Origin: Pelosinus fermentans DSM 17108
Lineage (GTDB): Bacteria; Bacillota; Negativicutes; DSM-13327
Reading direction: 5' to 3'
DNA: 64,000 nt
NCBI RefSeq assembly: GCF_000271485.2
Contig: NZ_AKVN02000001.1
Location: 4,945,076 to 5,009,075 of the forward strand
Both the position numbers and the translations under genes were made by a program. A model generated the notes under the pieces. That model saw nothing but the letters and a program-made list of their open reading frames with translations, was not told the DNA's origin and ran no database searches. This document shows, in pieces, positions 42,670 to 52,473 of this stretch; position 1 is the first letter of the stretch, and every line of letters starts with the position of its first letter.

Positions 42670-44352
42670 TTACGCTTTTTGCGCTTTTGCCCAGGAATCG
42701 CGCAATCCTACAATACGATTAAAAACAGGTAATTCTGCCGTAGAATCCTTCGTATCCAAGCAGAAGTAGCCGTTGCGGATGAATTGGTAACGCTGATCAG
42801 GCGTAGCTTGAAGTAAGCTAGGTTCTAGCATGCAAGATGTAAGTTTCTCCAACGAATTAGGATTGATATCATCTTTGAAGTCTTTTTCACCTTGATCGGT
42901 CTCTTCTTCTGCAAGTAAATAATCAAACAATCGTACTTCAGCCTTAACAGCCTGTGCAGCAGAAACCCAGTGCAGTGTCCCTTTCACTTTGCGAGTTGCT
43001 GTTCCTGTACCACTTTTGGTTTCAGGATCATAAGTGCAGCGTAATTCTATCACTTCACCAGTTTCCTGGTCTTTAATCACTTCTTCACATTTAATAAAAT
43101 AAGCATTTTTTAGACGCACTTCCTGTCCGGGAGCCAAACGAAAGAATTTCTTAATTGGAATTTCCATGAAATCATCCTGCTCAATATAGATCTCCCGTGA
43201 GAAAGGAATACTACGATTGCCCATGTCAGGCTGCTCTGGATTATTCTCCGTTTCCAGTTCCTCTACCTGTCCCTCAGGGTAATTGGTAATGACTACTTTC
43301 AATGGACGCAGCACTGCCATCGCTCGCAAAGCCTTACTGTTTAGATCTTCTCTGATACAATGCTCCAGCATCGCAATATCGACAGTACTATTGCTTTTGG
43401 CTACGCCAATGCGTTCACAAAAATCACGAATGGCTTCCGGCGTATAACCGCGACGGCGCAGTCCAGAAATCGTTGGCATCCGCGGATCATCCCAGCCATC
43501 CACCAAACCTTCTTCCACTAGCATCCTAAGCTTTCTTTTACTCATTACCAGATTGGTAACATTCAAACGTGCAAATTCAATCTGTTGAGGACGGTTTTCC
43601 ATCTCAAGAGAAGAAATCAGCCAATCATATAATGGACGATGATCTTCAAACTCCAAGGTGCAAATAGAATGAGTAATTCCTTCTAAGGCATCGGAAATAG
43701 GGTGAGCAAAATCATACATAGGATATATGCACCAGGTATTACCTGTACGATGATGTTCAGCTCGCATAATACGATATAAAATAGGATCACGCAAATTTAC
43801 ATTTGGCGACGCCATATCAATTTTTGCTCGCAATACCCTAGAGCCATCAGCAAATTTTCCAGCTCTCATACCATCAAACAGTTCTAGATTTTCTGCTATC
43901 GAACGACTGCGGTAAGGACTGTTTTTTCCTGGTTCAGTCAAAGTCCCCCGGTATTCCCGCATTTCCTGGGGATTCAAGTCACAAACATAAGCTTTTTCTG
44001 ATTTTATCAATTGAACGGCACATTCATAAAGCTGTTCAAAATAGTCAGAAGCATAAAACATACGATCGTCCCAATCAAATCCCAGCCATTTTACATCTTC
44101 TTGAATGGATTCAACATACTCGACTTCTTCTTTACTTGGATTGGTATCATCAAAGCGCAAATTACATAAGCCGTTATAATCCCGAGCAATCCCAAAATTA
44201 AGACAGATGGACTTTGCATGACCAATATGCAGATACCCATTGGGCTCTGGTGGAAAACGGGTGTGTACCTTCTTATTATTTTTATTATTCTTCAAATCTT
44301 CATTGATAATATTTTCAATAAAGTTTGAAGAAATTGTCGTATTTGTCGTCAT
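42670..44352 (-). CDS. glnS: glutaminyl-tRNA synthetase
   Basis: Charges tRNA-Gln directly with glutamine. 560 residues; class I synthetase with [17 protein letters not shown] (HIGH at 42-45) and VMSKRKL as the KMSKS loop. It also has the LRFDDTNP motif and the GlnRS-type anticodon beta-barrels with [12 protein letters not shown]. It lacks the extra C-terminal domains found in some relatives. ATG follows GAAGGGGTTTCAAGG. A single gene flanked by terminators. Most Firmicutes use GatCAB instead, so this gene is of some taxonomic interest. Confidence 0.96.
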   Translation of the reverse strand: MTTNTTISSNFIENIINEDLKNNKNNKKVHTRFPPEPNGYLHIGHAKSICLNFGIARDYNGLCNLRFDDTNPSKEEVEYVESIQEDVKWLGFDWDDRMFYASDYFEQLYECAVQLIKSEKAYVCDLNPQEMREYRGTLTEPGKNSPYRSRSIAENLELFDGMRAGKFADGSRVLRAKIDMASPNVNLRDPILYRIMRAEHHRTGNTWCIYPMYDFAHPISDALEGITHSICTLEFEDHRPLYDWLISSLEMENRPQQIEFARLNVTNLVMSKRKLRMLVEEGLVDGWDDPRMPTISGLRRRGYTPEAIRDFCERIGVAKSNSTVDIAMLEHCIREDLNSKALRAMAVLRPLKVVITNYPEGQVEELETENNPEQPDMGNRSIPFSREIYIEQDDFMEIPIKKFFRLAPGQEVRLKNAYFIKCEEVIKDQETGEVIELRCTYDPETKSGTGTATRKVKGTLHWVSAAQAVKAEVRLFDYLLAEEETDQGEKDFKDDINPNSLEKLTSCMLEPSLLQATPDQRYQFIRNGYFCLDTKDSTAELPVFNRIVGLRDSWAKAQKA

Positions 44353-44475
44353 CCTTGAAACCCCTTCTCGATTTATCTTTTATCTTACTCACATTTCGTC
44401 ATTTATCGCCCTTTTCCTGCTTATGGCAAGCATACAACTATGGTATATAGATAAAATAACCAAAATCCATATAAA

Positions 44476-47400
44476 TTAACCAATTTTAAAACAGGCGGTA
44501 CTGCCCCTTTCTGTTGCCATAACTTCCAAGCGGGCATCTATTCTTTCCTTTAGTTCAGGAACGTGAGAAATAATCCCCACCAGCCGCCCTCCCTGCTGCA
44601 AATCGATTAAAGCCTTGATAGCAAAATCTAAAGATTCTGGATCAAGAGTACCAAAACCCTCATCTACTAAAATTGTATCTAAATGTATGCCGCCTGCATA
44701 GGACTGAACAACATCAGCTAAGCCTAAGGCTAATGACAGCGACGCCAAGAACGTCTCACCCCCGGATAAGGTCGCCACACCTCTGGCAATGCCTGTATAG
44801 TTGTCAAAAACCTCTAGATCCAAACCACCAGCAGCGTTTTTTCTGGCTCGTTCTAAAGTTCGCTGCAGGGAATAACGGCTGCGGCTCATCATTTTTAAAC
44901 GTTCATTCGCTGCCACAATTACATTTTCTAATAACGTTCCTAAGACGAATCGCTGCAGCGTCAGTTTGTGCTCATTGCTGCCGTTAGCGACCTCTGCCAA
45001 ACGTCCTGCCACAGCATATTGTGCTTCTAATGTCTCTAAGGCTTCATCCACTTGACTGATCTTTTTCAACCAGGCTTGCTGACGTTTTAGGAGCGCTTCT
45101 AGATTCGTGTGTGCAGCAAACATATCATTATATCGATTTTGCATAGTTGTAACTACTTGCTGCAACCCCAGCATATCCGGTAATTCCAGATTTTCCGCTG
45201 CCTGGGCAGCCTGTTCCAGGAACAGAGTGGCTTTACTAAATTCTGAATCAAAGGCAGCAATTTTCTTTGCAGTAAGACTCATACTCTCTGGACTCTTTTT
45301 CGCATTCTCATAATCTTGCTGATCCATAAATCCAGCTGCTGCTACTCGTTTTACAAAATAGTTTTGTTCCTCTTCGTATTTTAACTTGCTGTCTTTTAAT
45401 CGATATTTGGTATTTTCCAAGAGTGTCTGCTTCTGGGTTACAAGCTGCTTTCCCTGCTGTACATGCTGCTGAGCTTGTTCCCAGGCTGCTTTATATTGCT
45501 CTTGCTTATTTTGGGCACTTTTTAGGGCTGCTGCCAATTTCCCCATCCCTTGCAGTTCCTCAGGTATCGCAAGACGCCTCTCTGCCACTATGGTTTCTGC
45601 GGCTGTAAAAGACTGTTCTGCCTGGCGCCACGCTTCTTGCACCTGAACCAATTCCTTGTGCAGGTCCTCTTGTTGTTTCCTTAACTGCTCCAATTGCTTG
45701 GTTATATTCCTGACCTGCTGTTCTCCAGCCAAAGCCTGCTCATACTTTTCACGCAAAGTCTGAACTCTTTGAGATAACTCTTGCAAAGGTAATGCAGCTT
45801 GTTCTTTCAGTTCCCCAGCAAGATCGGCAATCCGTTTTTCCCATGTATCCCTCTCGGTTTGCAGCAAACTGTGCTGACTGCGGCAGGCATCTCTTTCTTG
45901 TTCTACAAATTCCATCTGCTTTTGAGCTGTTTTCAATTGGTTTTCATTCGGCATGATTTCTCTAGGAGCGGCCAATTTAGGATGATCCGCTGAACCACAG
46001 ACAGGGCAGCTCTCCCCTGCCGCCAAGGTACTTGCCATGAAAGCTGCCTGCCCTTGCATCCATTCATGCTGCAATGTGTTGAGACTGCTTTTTGCAGCTG
46101 CATAGTTTTTCTCAAGCTCTGCCAACTTCAGCTCTGAAGCAGAAACTTGCTGTTCTAGCTGGGTAAATTTTTTCCTATGTTCTTCCAGCAGTCTACTTTT
46201 CGTAAGCAATCCTTGGACATGCTGCCATTGTACTTCCCTGCTGCCCACTTCTAACGCAAGTTGAACAGCTTTCTGTTCTTCCAGAATGATATGGTCCATC
46301 TTTTCTTGTATCTTTGTATATTCCAATTCTGCAGCATCTTTCTTCTTTGCTGCCTGCTGCAATTCACTTTTTCTTATCGCTGCTGTATTCAAGGCCTTTT
46401 CCAGTAATTTGATTTTATCCTCAATCTGCTGTAAATGGATGATTTGCCGAACCAGCTTTTCCCGCTCTTCGTCTTTAGCAGCTTCTATTTCAAACCGCTG
46501 CTGCGCCTCTTTCAGCTTGTGAATCTCAATATCCAGCTCAACCTGATATGTCTTACAGTTCTCTTCCAACGACAGTACATCCTGAGCATAGTTCGATCGA
46601 TTCTTTTCTGCATCGAACAAGCCCATTGCCGCCGTTGCCCGCAGAAGACCTGCTCGTTCTTCTTCGATGATCGGCTTTTGCTCGGTAAGCGTTGCAAATA
46701 ATTGCTCTGCTTTTTGTTTTTCTTGAATTTTTCCCTGTATGATTGCCCCTTGGTTCACAGCCTGTTGAGCACTTTTTAATTCTTCACTGATACTTTTGAT
46801 CTGAACGAGTACGTTTTCTACTTCCCTTTCATTTTGCTGTATAGAATCCAGCAGTTCATACTCTTGCGCTACGCCGGCTTCCTGCAAAATCCACTGACGC
46901 TGTTTGCTCTGTTCTTCACTTGCTTTTTTTAGCAGTAGAGCCTTGTCCTTTAATTTTTCCTCAATCCTTTGATATAGGTCTGTTTTAAATAATGCCTGCA
47001 TAATTTCTTGTCGTTCATTGGAGTTGGCGGTTAATAACTTACGAAATTCACCTTGAGGCAGCAGCACAACTTGACGAAATTGGCTGCTTTTAAAGCCCAG
47101 CAATGTTTCAATCTGCTTCGTAACGTCCAGCCATTTCGCTGCCAGCAAAATGGGTTCACCCACTAAAGGCATACTCCACAATTCAGCTTGTGCCAGCATG
47201 GTGGTGGTGCCTTCTCCCCGTTTCTTAGGCCGCTCCTGCTCTGGAATTCGTTTTACTTGATAACAAGCTTCGCCAATCGCAAAATCAAAAATCACTTCTG
47301 TAATTACAGCACTATTAGCATGATCGCTGCGCATGGATTTTCCTTCACGCTGCGTGCCGCTGGCATCGCCAAACAAGGCAAAGCACATACCATCTAAAAT

Positions 47401-47529
47401 TGTTGTTTTTCCTGATCCTGTGGGGCCATGAATCAAGAAAAATGTCCGATCCTGCAATTCCCTAAAATCAAGTTTCTGCTGCTGCGCATAGGGTCCAAAA
47501 GCCGTCATAGTTAAACATAATGGTCTCAT
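44476..47529 (-). CDS. sbcC: SbcC (Rad50-like) exonuclease subunit
   Basis: The SMC-like ATPase of the SbcCD nuclease, which cuts DNA hairpins and blocked ends. 1017 residues: Walker A GPTGSGKTT (35-43) at the N-terminus, long heptad-rich coiled coils (about 180-480 and 530-820), a zinc hook CPVCGSADHP near residue 505, and C-terminal signature LSGGETFLASLSLALGLADV plus Walker B ILVDEGFGTLD. Overlaps sbcD by four bases. Confidence 0.96.
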   Translation of the reverse strand: MRPLCLTMTAFGPYAQQQKLDFRELQDRTFFLIHGPTGSGKTTILDGMCFALFGDASGTQREGKSMRSDHANSAVITEVIFDFAIGEACYQVKRIPEQERPKKRGEGTTTMLAQAELWSMPLVGEPILLAAKWLDVTKQIETLLGFKSSQFRQVVLLPQGEFRKLLTANSNERQEIMQALFKTDLYQRIEEKLKDKALLLKKASEEQSKQRQWILQEAGVAQEYELLDSIQQNEREVENVLVQIKSISEELKSAQQAVNQGAIIQGKIQEKQKAEQLFATLTEQKPIIEEERAGLLRATAAMGLFDAEKNRSNYAQDVLSLEENCKTYQVELDIEIHKLKEAQQRFEIEAAKDEEREKLVRQIIHLQQIEDKIKLLEKALNTAAIRKSELQQAAKKKDAAELEYTKIQEKMDHIILEEQKAVQLALEVGSREVQWQHVQGLLTKSRLLEEHRKKFTQLEQQVSASELKLAELEKNYAAAKSSLNTLQHEWMQGQAAFMASTLAAGESCPVCGSADHPKLAAPREIMPNENQLKTAQKQMEFVEQERDACRSQHSLLQTERDTWEKRIADLAGELKEQAALPLQELSQRVQTLREKYEQALAGEQQVRNITKQLEQLRKQQEDLHKELVQVQEAWRQAEQSFTAAETIVAERRLAIPEELQGMGKLAAALKSAQNKQEQYKAAWEQAQQHVQQGKQLVTQKQTLLENTKYRLKDSKLKYEEEQNYFVKRVAAAGFMDQQDYENAKKSPESMSLTAKKIAAFDSEFSKATLFLEQAAQAAENLELPDMLGLQQVVTTMQNRYNDMFAAHTNLEALLKRQQAWLKKISQVDEALETLEAQYAVAGRLAEVANGSNEHKLTLQRFVLGTLLENVIVAANERLKMMSRSRYSLQRTLERARKNAAGGLDLEVFDNYTGIARGVATLSGGETFLASLSLALGLADVVQSYAGGIHLDTILVDEGFGTLDPESLDFAIKALIDLQQGGRLVGIISHVPELKERIDARLEVMATERGSTACFKIG

Positions 47530-48680
47530 AGAATTGCCTCCCGTTCCTCACGGTATACGGTTTCGATCACATGAACTAAGTGCATCTGCTGCTCCTGCGT
47601 CATATTTTCTCCAGTCATTTGATGATAAAAGGCGTCAAATAGTTCTTTTTCACTAAGTTTACGATGATCCCTAGGCAAGCCGCTCAGCACACCCTTTTTC
47701 AAAAAACGCGGACTTTCGATCTGCAGCACATTAGGATATTTCTCACGCAGTTTCCCCATGGCATCTAAGATTGGCATTTCATCTAGCAGCGTTACCGATA
47801 CATAATCCTGCTGATTCCCTTGATCAATGGAATGATTCAGGATATCTTTAAAATAGCCTTTTATACAACGAACATCGCGACGAGGGGATAGGGAAATTCG
47901 CTCAACGGTGATGCCCCCGACTTTATCCATTTCGATTAAATGAATACCTTTGCGCTGAGGAGCTTCTGCAAAAGAGTATTTCAGCAATGATCCGCTATAA
48001 TGAATGCTTGGATTCCCTGCCTGCTGAGAATTATGTAAGTGCCCTAAAGCCGTATAGCAAAAAGGCTGAAATACAGCCCCATTTACCATACTACTGCCGC
48101 CTATAGATAAAGGACGTTCCGATTCACTCTCCAGGCTCCCTGCAATAAAAGCATGAGCAATCGCTACTGAACGTGCTTTATTGGGAATTTTTCTGATTAC
48201 ATGCTGCACCATCACCTCTATTGCTTGTTCGTGATTTGAAACATCAGGACAAGAAAGACGTTCGCGAACGAATGCAGGCTCCCCATAGGTAAGGGGAGCA
48301 AAATACACTGGCCCATGCTCATCATATAAAATAATAGGTTCTATTTCCCGACGTAATGCCCCTGCTACATACAGCCCTTGAGCCGCTAATAGACGACTGC
48401 CAAAGCCTAGGCGTTCTGCACTATCATGATTACCTGCAATCATAATCGTAGGCACCTTGTAGTCTACTAAAATTTGCGAGATTAATTGGTTTAACAATTC
48501 TACTGCCTCAATAGGCGGCACAGCACGATCATAAATATCTCCGGCAATAATAATCCCATCCGGTTTACTCTCCCGTACTAAAGCTAAAAACTGGTCCAGT
48601 ACATGGGCCTGATCATTCGTCAAATGAATGCCATGGAACAACCTGCCTAAATGCCAATCTGAAGTATGTAAAAATCGCAC
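47526..48680 (-). CDS. sbcD: SbcD (Mre11-like) nuclease subunit
   Basis: The manganese-dependent nuclease partner of SbcC. 384 residues with the calcineurin-like phosphoesterase motifs HTSDWHLGRL, IIAGDIYDRA, IAGNHDSAERLG and YTALGHLHNSQ in order. The C-terminal half forms the capping and SbcC-binding region. First gene of the sbcDC operon. The stop overlaps the sbcC start (ATGA). Confidence 0.96.
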   Translation of the reverse strand: MRFLHTSDWHLGRLFHGIHLTNDQAHVLDQFLALVRESKPDGIIIAGDIYDRAVPPIEAVELLNQLISQILVDYKVPTIMIAGNHDSAERLGFGSRLLAAQGLYVAGALRREIEPIILYDEHGPVYFAPLTYGEPAFVRERLSCPDVSNHEQAIEVMVQHVIRKIPNKARSVAIAHAFIAGSLESESERPLSIGGSSMVNGAVFQPFCYTALGHLHNSQQAGNPSIHYSGSLLKYSFAEAPQRKGIHLIEMDKVGGITVERISLSPRRDVRCIKGYFKDILNHSIDQGNQQDYVSVTLLDEMPILDAMGKLREKYPNVLQIESPRFLKKGVLSGLPRDHRKLSEKELFDAFYHQMTGENMTQEQQMHLVHVIETVYREEREAIL

Positions 48681-48753
48681 AATCCGACCTCCTACCGCTA
48701 TTTTCTGCCTTCTTCGTGATACACATAAAAAATTCTTACAAAGATAATGTTAC

Positions 48754-49398
48754 CTATTCTTGACAAGTAACTGGCGTCTCCACATAGACTTGTCCTTCAC
48801 GGGTTAATGCAGCTTGTCCTGCCGTCCAATCGATAACCTTTTGTTCCAGAATTTCTTCTTGTCCCACTTTTTCTAATACAATCAGCCGTATTGTATCGGT
48901 AAATATTTTATCTTCAATTCGATAACCTTGCAGCCTAAGCTGATTTTCCAGCATTCCCAAAAAAGTATAGTCAATCTCTACCCCAATGCGGGTATGATTT
49001 TGCCGCTGGGTAATTCCTACGGCTTTTAAACCTGCACTGGCACTCTTGCCATAGGCACGAATGAGACCTCCCGCCCCCAGCTTAATGCCACCAAAATAGC
49101 GCGTAACGACAATCACAGTATCTTTTAATTGATTCTTCTTGATGATCTCTAAAATAGGCTTACCAGCCGTACCTGACGGTTCACCAGCATCATCTGCTTT
49201 TTGCCACTGATCATTCCCTCCTATTACATATGCAGAACAGTTATGAGTGGCATTCCAGTGCTTTTTCTTAATTTGTTCTATAAAAGCGACTGCAGCCTCT
49301 TCCTGTTCTGCACGTTGTACATAAACAATAAATCGTGATTTTTGAATCTCAATTTCCGCCTCACCATAGCCACTCACCGTTAAATAAAAAGCTAACAT
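48754..49398 (-). CDS. YigZ/IMPACT family protein
   Basis: 214 residues. The N-terminal UPF0029 domain has KSRFIVYVQRAEQEEAAVAF, DDAGEPSGTAGKP and VTRYFGGIKLGAGGLIRAYG, the family hallmarks. The C-terminal ferredoxin-like domain (IDYTFLGMLENQL) is DUF1949. Function uncertain: IMPACT relatives regulate eIF2 kinase in eukaryotes, and YigZ-type bacterial proteins are proposed nucleic-acid-binding factors. Confidence 0.93.
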   Translation of the reverse strand: MLAFYLTVSGYGEAEIEIQKSRFIVYVQRAEQEEAAVAFIEQIKKKHWNATHNCSAYVIGGNDQWQKADDAGEPSGTAGKPILEIIKKNQLKDTVIVVTRYFGGIKLGAGGLIRAYGKSASAGLKAVGITQRQNHTRIGVEIDYTFLGMLENQLRLQGYRIEDKIFTDTIRLIVLEKVGQEEILEQKVIDWTAGQAALTREGQVYVETPVTCQE

Positions 49399-49480
49399 CC
49401 TCTACACCTCAATCTATAGTAACTCTCTGATATCTCTTTTAAGAAAAGCGCTACGCGTCCTTTAAAACAGAGAAAGTAAA

Positions 49481-49580
49481 CCGAACCGCAGAGGCGCAGA
49501 GAACACTGAGAAAAAATAGATAAGGCCAAAAACCTCTGTGCTCCTGCGAACTCTGTGTCCTCTGCGTTCAACGTTCCCAA
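49481..49580. repeat. dispersed palindromic intergenic repeat
   Basis: Left half aaccgaaccgcagaggcgca with gagaacactgag; right half cctctgtgctcctgcgaa and tgtcctctgcgttcaacgtt, in inverted orientation around an A-rich centre. Same family as 10632-10717. A 62-codon open frame across it is an artefact. Confidence 0.75.
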
Positions 49581-49616
49581 AACTGCTCCAAAGAACTTGC
49601 AATTATCAGTCTCAAA

Positions 49617-50078
49617 TCATCCTTGCAAAGGAGCATCAAAGCTGGCTGCTTCAGCTAATAATTCTTCCAATGAGTGATAAAACCGTTTATCTTCTTCTGC
49701 CGTTCGTTTATTGGGACCTTTCGTTCGGCCGCCACCGCGGCGCAATTTGGCTTTAACTTCTCGCTCCTCCAGCAAAAATTCAATATTATCATTGGAAAAT
49801 ATTCTCCCTACCGGACTTAAGCAATACGCTTTTTTCCCCAGGACCATTGCTGCGAGCCCCCAGTCCTGGGTCACAATTATATCCTTAGCTTGTGTCAGAT
49901 TCAGGACCTTAATATCAGCTTCCTGAGAACCATCGCCCACTACCACATGATGATCCGATACAATCATGTGATTAAAACTAGCTACCGTCCAGACAGGGAT
50001 ATGGTATTTGCGTCCCAGTTCCATGCAAATCTGCAATGCATTTTTGGGACAAGCATCTGCATCCACTAAAATTTTCAT
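49617..50078 (-). CDS. YaiI/YqxD family (DUF188) protein
   Basis: 153 residues. [20 protein letters not shown] opens the family's PIN-like fold, followed by [34 protein letters not shown] and [12 protein letters not shown]. Asp residues in DADACP and TQDWGLA suggest a metal-dependent nuclease-like site, but the function is not established. ATG 50078 lies nine bases after AGGAG. Confidence 0.93.
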   Translation of the reverse strand: MKILVDADACPKNALQICMELGRKYHIPVWTVASFNHMIVSDHHVVVGDGSQEADIKVLNLTQAKDIIVTQDWGLAAMVLGKKAYCLSPVGRIFSNDNIEFLLEEREVKAKLRRGGGRTKGPNKRTAEEDKRFYHSLEELLAEAASFDAPLQG

Positions 50079-50260
50079 ATCGATCAACTCCTGCACCTTA
50101 CAACGAAATTATACAATTTATTTCATGTATTGTTTATTGAAAATTTTATCACACCTCTAAGATTATCTCAAAAATTACTTGTCAAATACGCCTTACTATT
50201 TTAAGATAAAGAAGACTTGATTTTAATTGGAGTTCTAACGCCATCTAAAATCCCAGTTTC

Positions 50261-50287
50261 TGTATCCAGCAATTTTTCCTGGATACA
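50261..50287. repeat. inverted repeat upstream of the acidic protein gene
   Basis: Arms tgtatcca and tggataca with an 11-base spacer, about 60 bases before the gene at 50350. A possible operator or leader hairpin. Nothing else is seen in 50096-50349. Confidence 0.4.
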
Positions 50288-50349
50288 TAGATACCAATAC
50301 TAACAATTGGTTATACTCTTACTACTAATAATAAAAGGATGATTTAAAA

Positions 50350-50667
50350 ATGAGTGACAACACAGTATTAGATTTTTATGAACCTTTCGGCTTTTATGAA
50401 ACAGAAACTGAAGATGGCTGTACTGCTCTTCTTTATGAAACACTAAATAACGGCGATTACGCCTTAGTCACTGATGGTGATGGTATTATACCAGAAGACC
50501 TAGAGCAAGAAATCATTTTTGCTTATTACACTGCAGATGGGGCTTTTTCCTGGAGTGTCAGTTTTGAAGATTCCCATCATTTTTTTGAACTGTTAGGAAA
50601 GCATACGGAAAGTAATCATCTCATTGATATTGTAAAGCAATATCGTGATAGTGGCGATTACTATTAA
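50350..50667 (+). CDS. acidic hypothetical protein
   Basis: 105 residues, very acidic, with tidy alternation of beta and helix: DFYEPFGFYETETEDGCTAL, LVTDGDGIIPEDLEQEIIFA and a helical end HHFFELLGKHTESNHLIDIV. No signal peptide. Ribosome site AAAAGGATGATTTAAA. No family recognised. Confidence 0.7.
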   Translation: MSDNTVLDFYEPFGFYETETEDGCTALLYETLNNGDYALVTDGDGIIPEDLEQEIIFAYYTADGAFSWSVSFEDSHHFFELLGKHTESNHLIDIVKQYRDSGDYY

Positions 50668-50673
50668 AAAAAT

Positions 50674-50735
50674 AAAACATTTTGAACCGCGAAGACGCGA
50701 AGAAAATATAAAGAACACGAAGAAATAGTGACGAA
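50674..50735. repeat. dispersed intergenic repeat (ccgcgaagacgcgaag family)
   Basis: Contains ttgaaccgcgaagacgcgaa, identical to the copy at 29424, followed by gaacacgaagaaatagtgac. Confidence 0.7.
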
Positions 50736-50753
50736 GTGTATTCTTTATATAAG

Positions 50754-50803
50754 AATGTACAAAGGGTTCTAAAGATGAGAAATCTCAGAACCCTTTGTAC
50801 ATT
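50754..50803. terminator. bidirectional terminator
   Basis: A perfect 17-bp stem (50754-50770 with 50787-50803) plus inner gaga/tctc pairing, between the acidic protein gene and the leftward remnant. Confidence 0.88.
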
Positions 50804-50926
50804 TTATTTTTTCAGTAAAGCCTTCGCTCTTTCTTCTAATTCAATATCTTCTGCTGCGAAGGTTTTACTACTACACCATGAGGTGTAGACTTACCATCTT
50901 TGTCCACATGGATAAAGGTCATTTTT
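50804..50926 (-). pseudogene. C-terminal remnant of an acyl-CoA thioesterase (hotdog fold)
   Basis: The minus strand reads KKMTFIHVDKDGKSTPHGVV, then after a one-base slip TFAAEDIELEERAKALLKK and a stop at 50804 next to a terminator. This is the usual C-terminus of YciA-type thioesterases in Firmicutes. The N-terminal two thirds, with the catalytic Asp and hotdog helix, are absent. The remnant begins where the CoA ligase reading frame becomes foreign. Confidence 0.7.
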
Positions 50927-51895
50927 TTCTGTTTCTTTTCTTATTCGTATCAACGTCCGTCCACAAGCACATGGGCTGTCGTCTAAACTACACAGCATGC
51001 CCGTAGTAAAACGCAAAAGAGGCATCGCCTCCAATGTCAGACTGGTAAGAACCAGTTCACCGATTTCTCCGATGGGCAGAACTTGTCCACTCACAGGATG
51101 TAGAATCTCAGGATAAAAACAATCTTCTTGAACATGCAAACCAGCATCACAATGGCACTCTCCTGCGATCCCCATTCCCCAAATGTCATACATGCCATAA
51201 ACTTGGATTGGTTTTTTCCCATAAATCTGTTGAATTTTTTCACCTTGACTTTGGGATACAAGATTACTATCACAGAAAATATTCTGCAATGGTAATTCCG
51301 CAGGTTTATACCCATTCATACCGGCTTCTTGTGCAAGCTGGAGCAGATGTGAAGCAGCAGAAAATATAGAGGTAATACCAAAATCCTCGATTAAATGTAT
51401 CTGTGCCAGCATACTGCTCCTACTGTCAGACAGTAAGGTTGAGCCAATTTGCTGTATTCCAAAATGCACCCCTAAGCTGGGTGCATTTTCTTTCGCAGTA
51501 CCCACCCATTGAAAAACAGAGGTCATATTTACCCCTCCAGCAACCAGTATACGGGACATCAATTCACTCCACATAGCCAGATCATTTCGGGTGTAACTCA
51601 CTGCGAAATGGTCTTGAGCCTCCAGCGTTTTATGAATATACGCAACACCACTCACTGGCATCGTTAATAGTCCATAAGGATAATTAGCTGCTATATCCTG
51701 TTTCGTAGTAACAGGAAGTTTTTTCAGATCATCCAGATTTGTAATATTTTCTGGCAGCAGACCACATTCTTTCATGCGAATTTGGTATAAGAAACTTTTT
51801 TCATATACTCGTTCTATTATTTTTGTTAGTTTATAAGCTTGCCATGCTGTCATCTCCGTACGAGACAAGGTTTCTACTTGTTGATTCCAAATCAT
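50891..51895 (-). pseudogene. truncated phenylacetate-CoA ligase-like adenylate-forming enzyme
   Basis: Residues 1-318 match the PaaK-type family: IIERVYEKSFLYQIRMKECG, DLKKLPVTTKQDIAANYPYG, YGMYDIWGMGIAGECHCDAG and GELVLTSLTLEAMPLLRFTT, ending ACGRTLIRI. The last 16 residues (RKETEKNDLYPCGQRW) are out-of-frame thioesterase DNA. A whole ligase is about 430 residues, so the mobile C-terminal domain with its catalytic Lys is missing. The frame is open but adenylation/thioesterification is unlikely. ATG 51895 follows AAAGGAGATGCAGCT. Confidence 0.8.
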
Positions 51896-52050
51896 AGCTG
51901 CATCTCCTTTTCATGACCATAAAGACGTTTTCAATACTTTTCTTATTCTCTATTTCCAGAATATAACCTTCCCTTTAGAAATCAATGCCTTGACCGATTA
52001 TTTCATATTTCCATCTATGATTGGACAAACTAGTCCTAGGAGGTGTATAC

Positions 52051-52446
52051 ATGGAAGGAATGATTTGTTCCAATTGTCATACTTGGATGACCACACAGGC
52101 AAAAAACTGCCCGGATTGCAATGCAGATATTGTTATGGACGGGGAATGCAAAAATGTAATCGACCGCATTCAGCCCAATTGTCTTATTTATCGCTATGAT
52201 GGCTCTGATTTATTAGAGCCGGGAGTCGTTATTAAACAGCTTAAGGTAAATATGAAAGTAGCTACAAAGTTGCGAGAATACTCTGCTCCCCTTCTTGTAC
52301 CCAAGCATAAAGTCTATGCTTTCAATCAAAATCTGTTAAGCTCAATTCAAGGCCTGCGCAACGAACGAACTGCTACAATGGTGAGGTTTGATCAGCTTAT
52401 CAAATCTCACTGGCAGAATCTAGAACCCTATCAACACTCTGAATAA
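52051..52446 (+). CDS. zinc-ribbon hypothetical protein
   Basis: 131 residues. The N-terminus MICSNCHTWMTTQAKNCPDC is a zinc ribbon (CxxC-x11-CxxC). The remainder is alpha/beta with QPNCLIYRYDGSDLLEPGVV and no known domain. ATG 52051 lies seven bases after AGGAGG; an upstream ATG at 52021 lacks a ribosome site. Convergent with a deacetylase gene. Confidence 0.72.
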   Translation: MEGMICSNCHTWMTTQAKNCPDCNADIVMDGECKNVIDRIQPNCLIYRYDGSDLLEPGVVIKQLKVNMKVATKLREYSAPLLVPKHKVYAFNQNLLSSIQGLRNERTATMVRFDQLIKSHWQNLEPYQHSE

Positions 52447-52473
52447 GCTCCATTCTAAAAGGCTGAGCACATT

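Noticed and set aside
49392..49580. 62-codon minus-strand frame upstream of the YigZ-family gene
   Set aside because: It lies mainly in a dispersed repeat, lacks a ribosome site and reads as low-complexity sequence.
50891..51895. Functional short CoA ligase
   Set aside because: The last 16 residues are out-of-frame thioesterase DNA and the C-terminal catalytic domain is missing.
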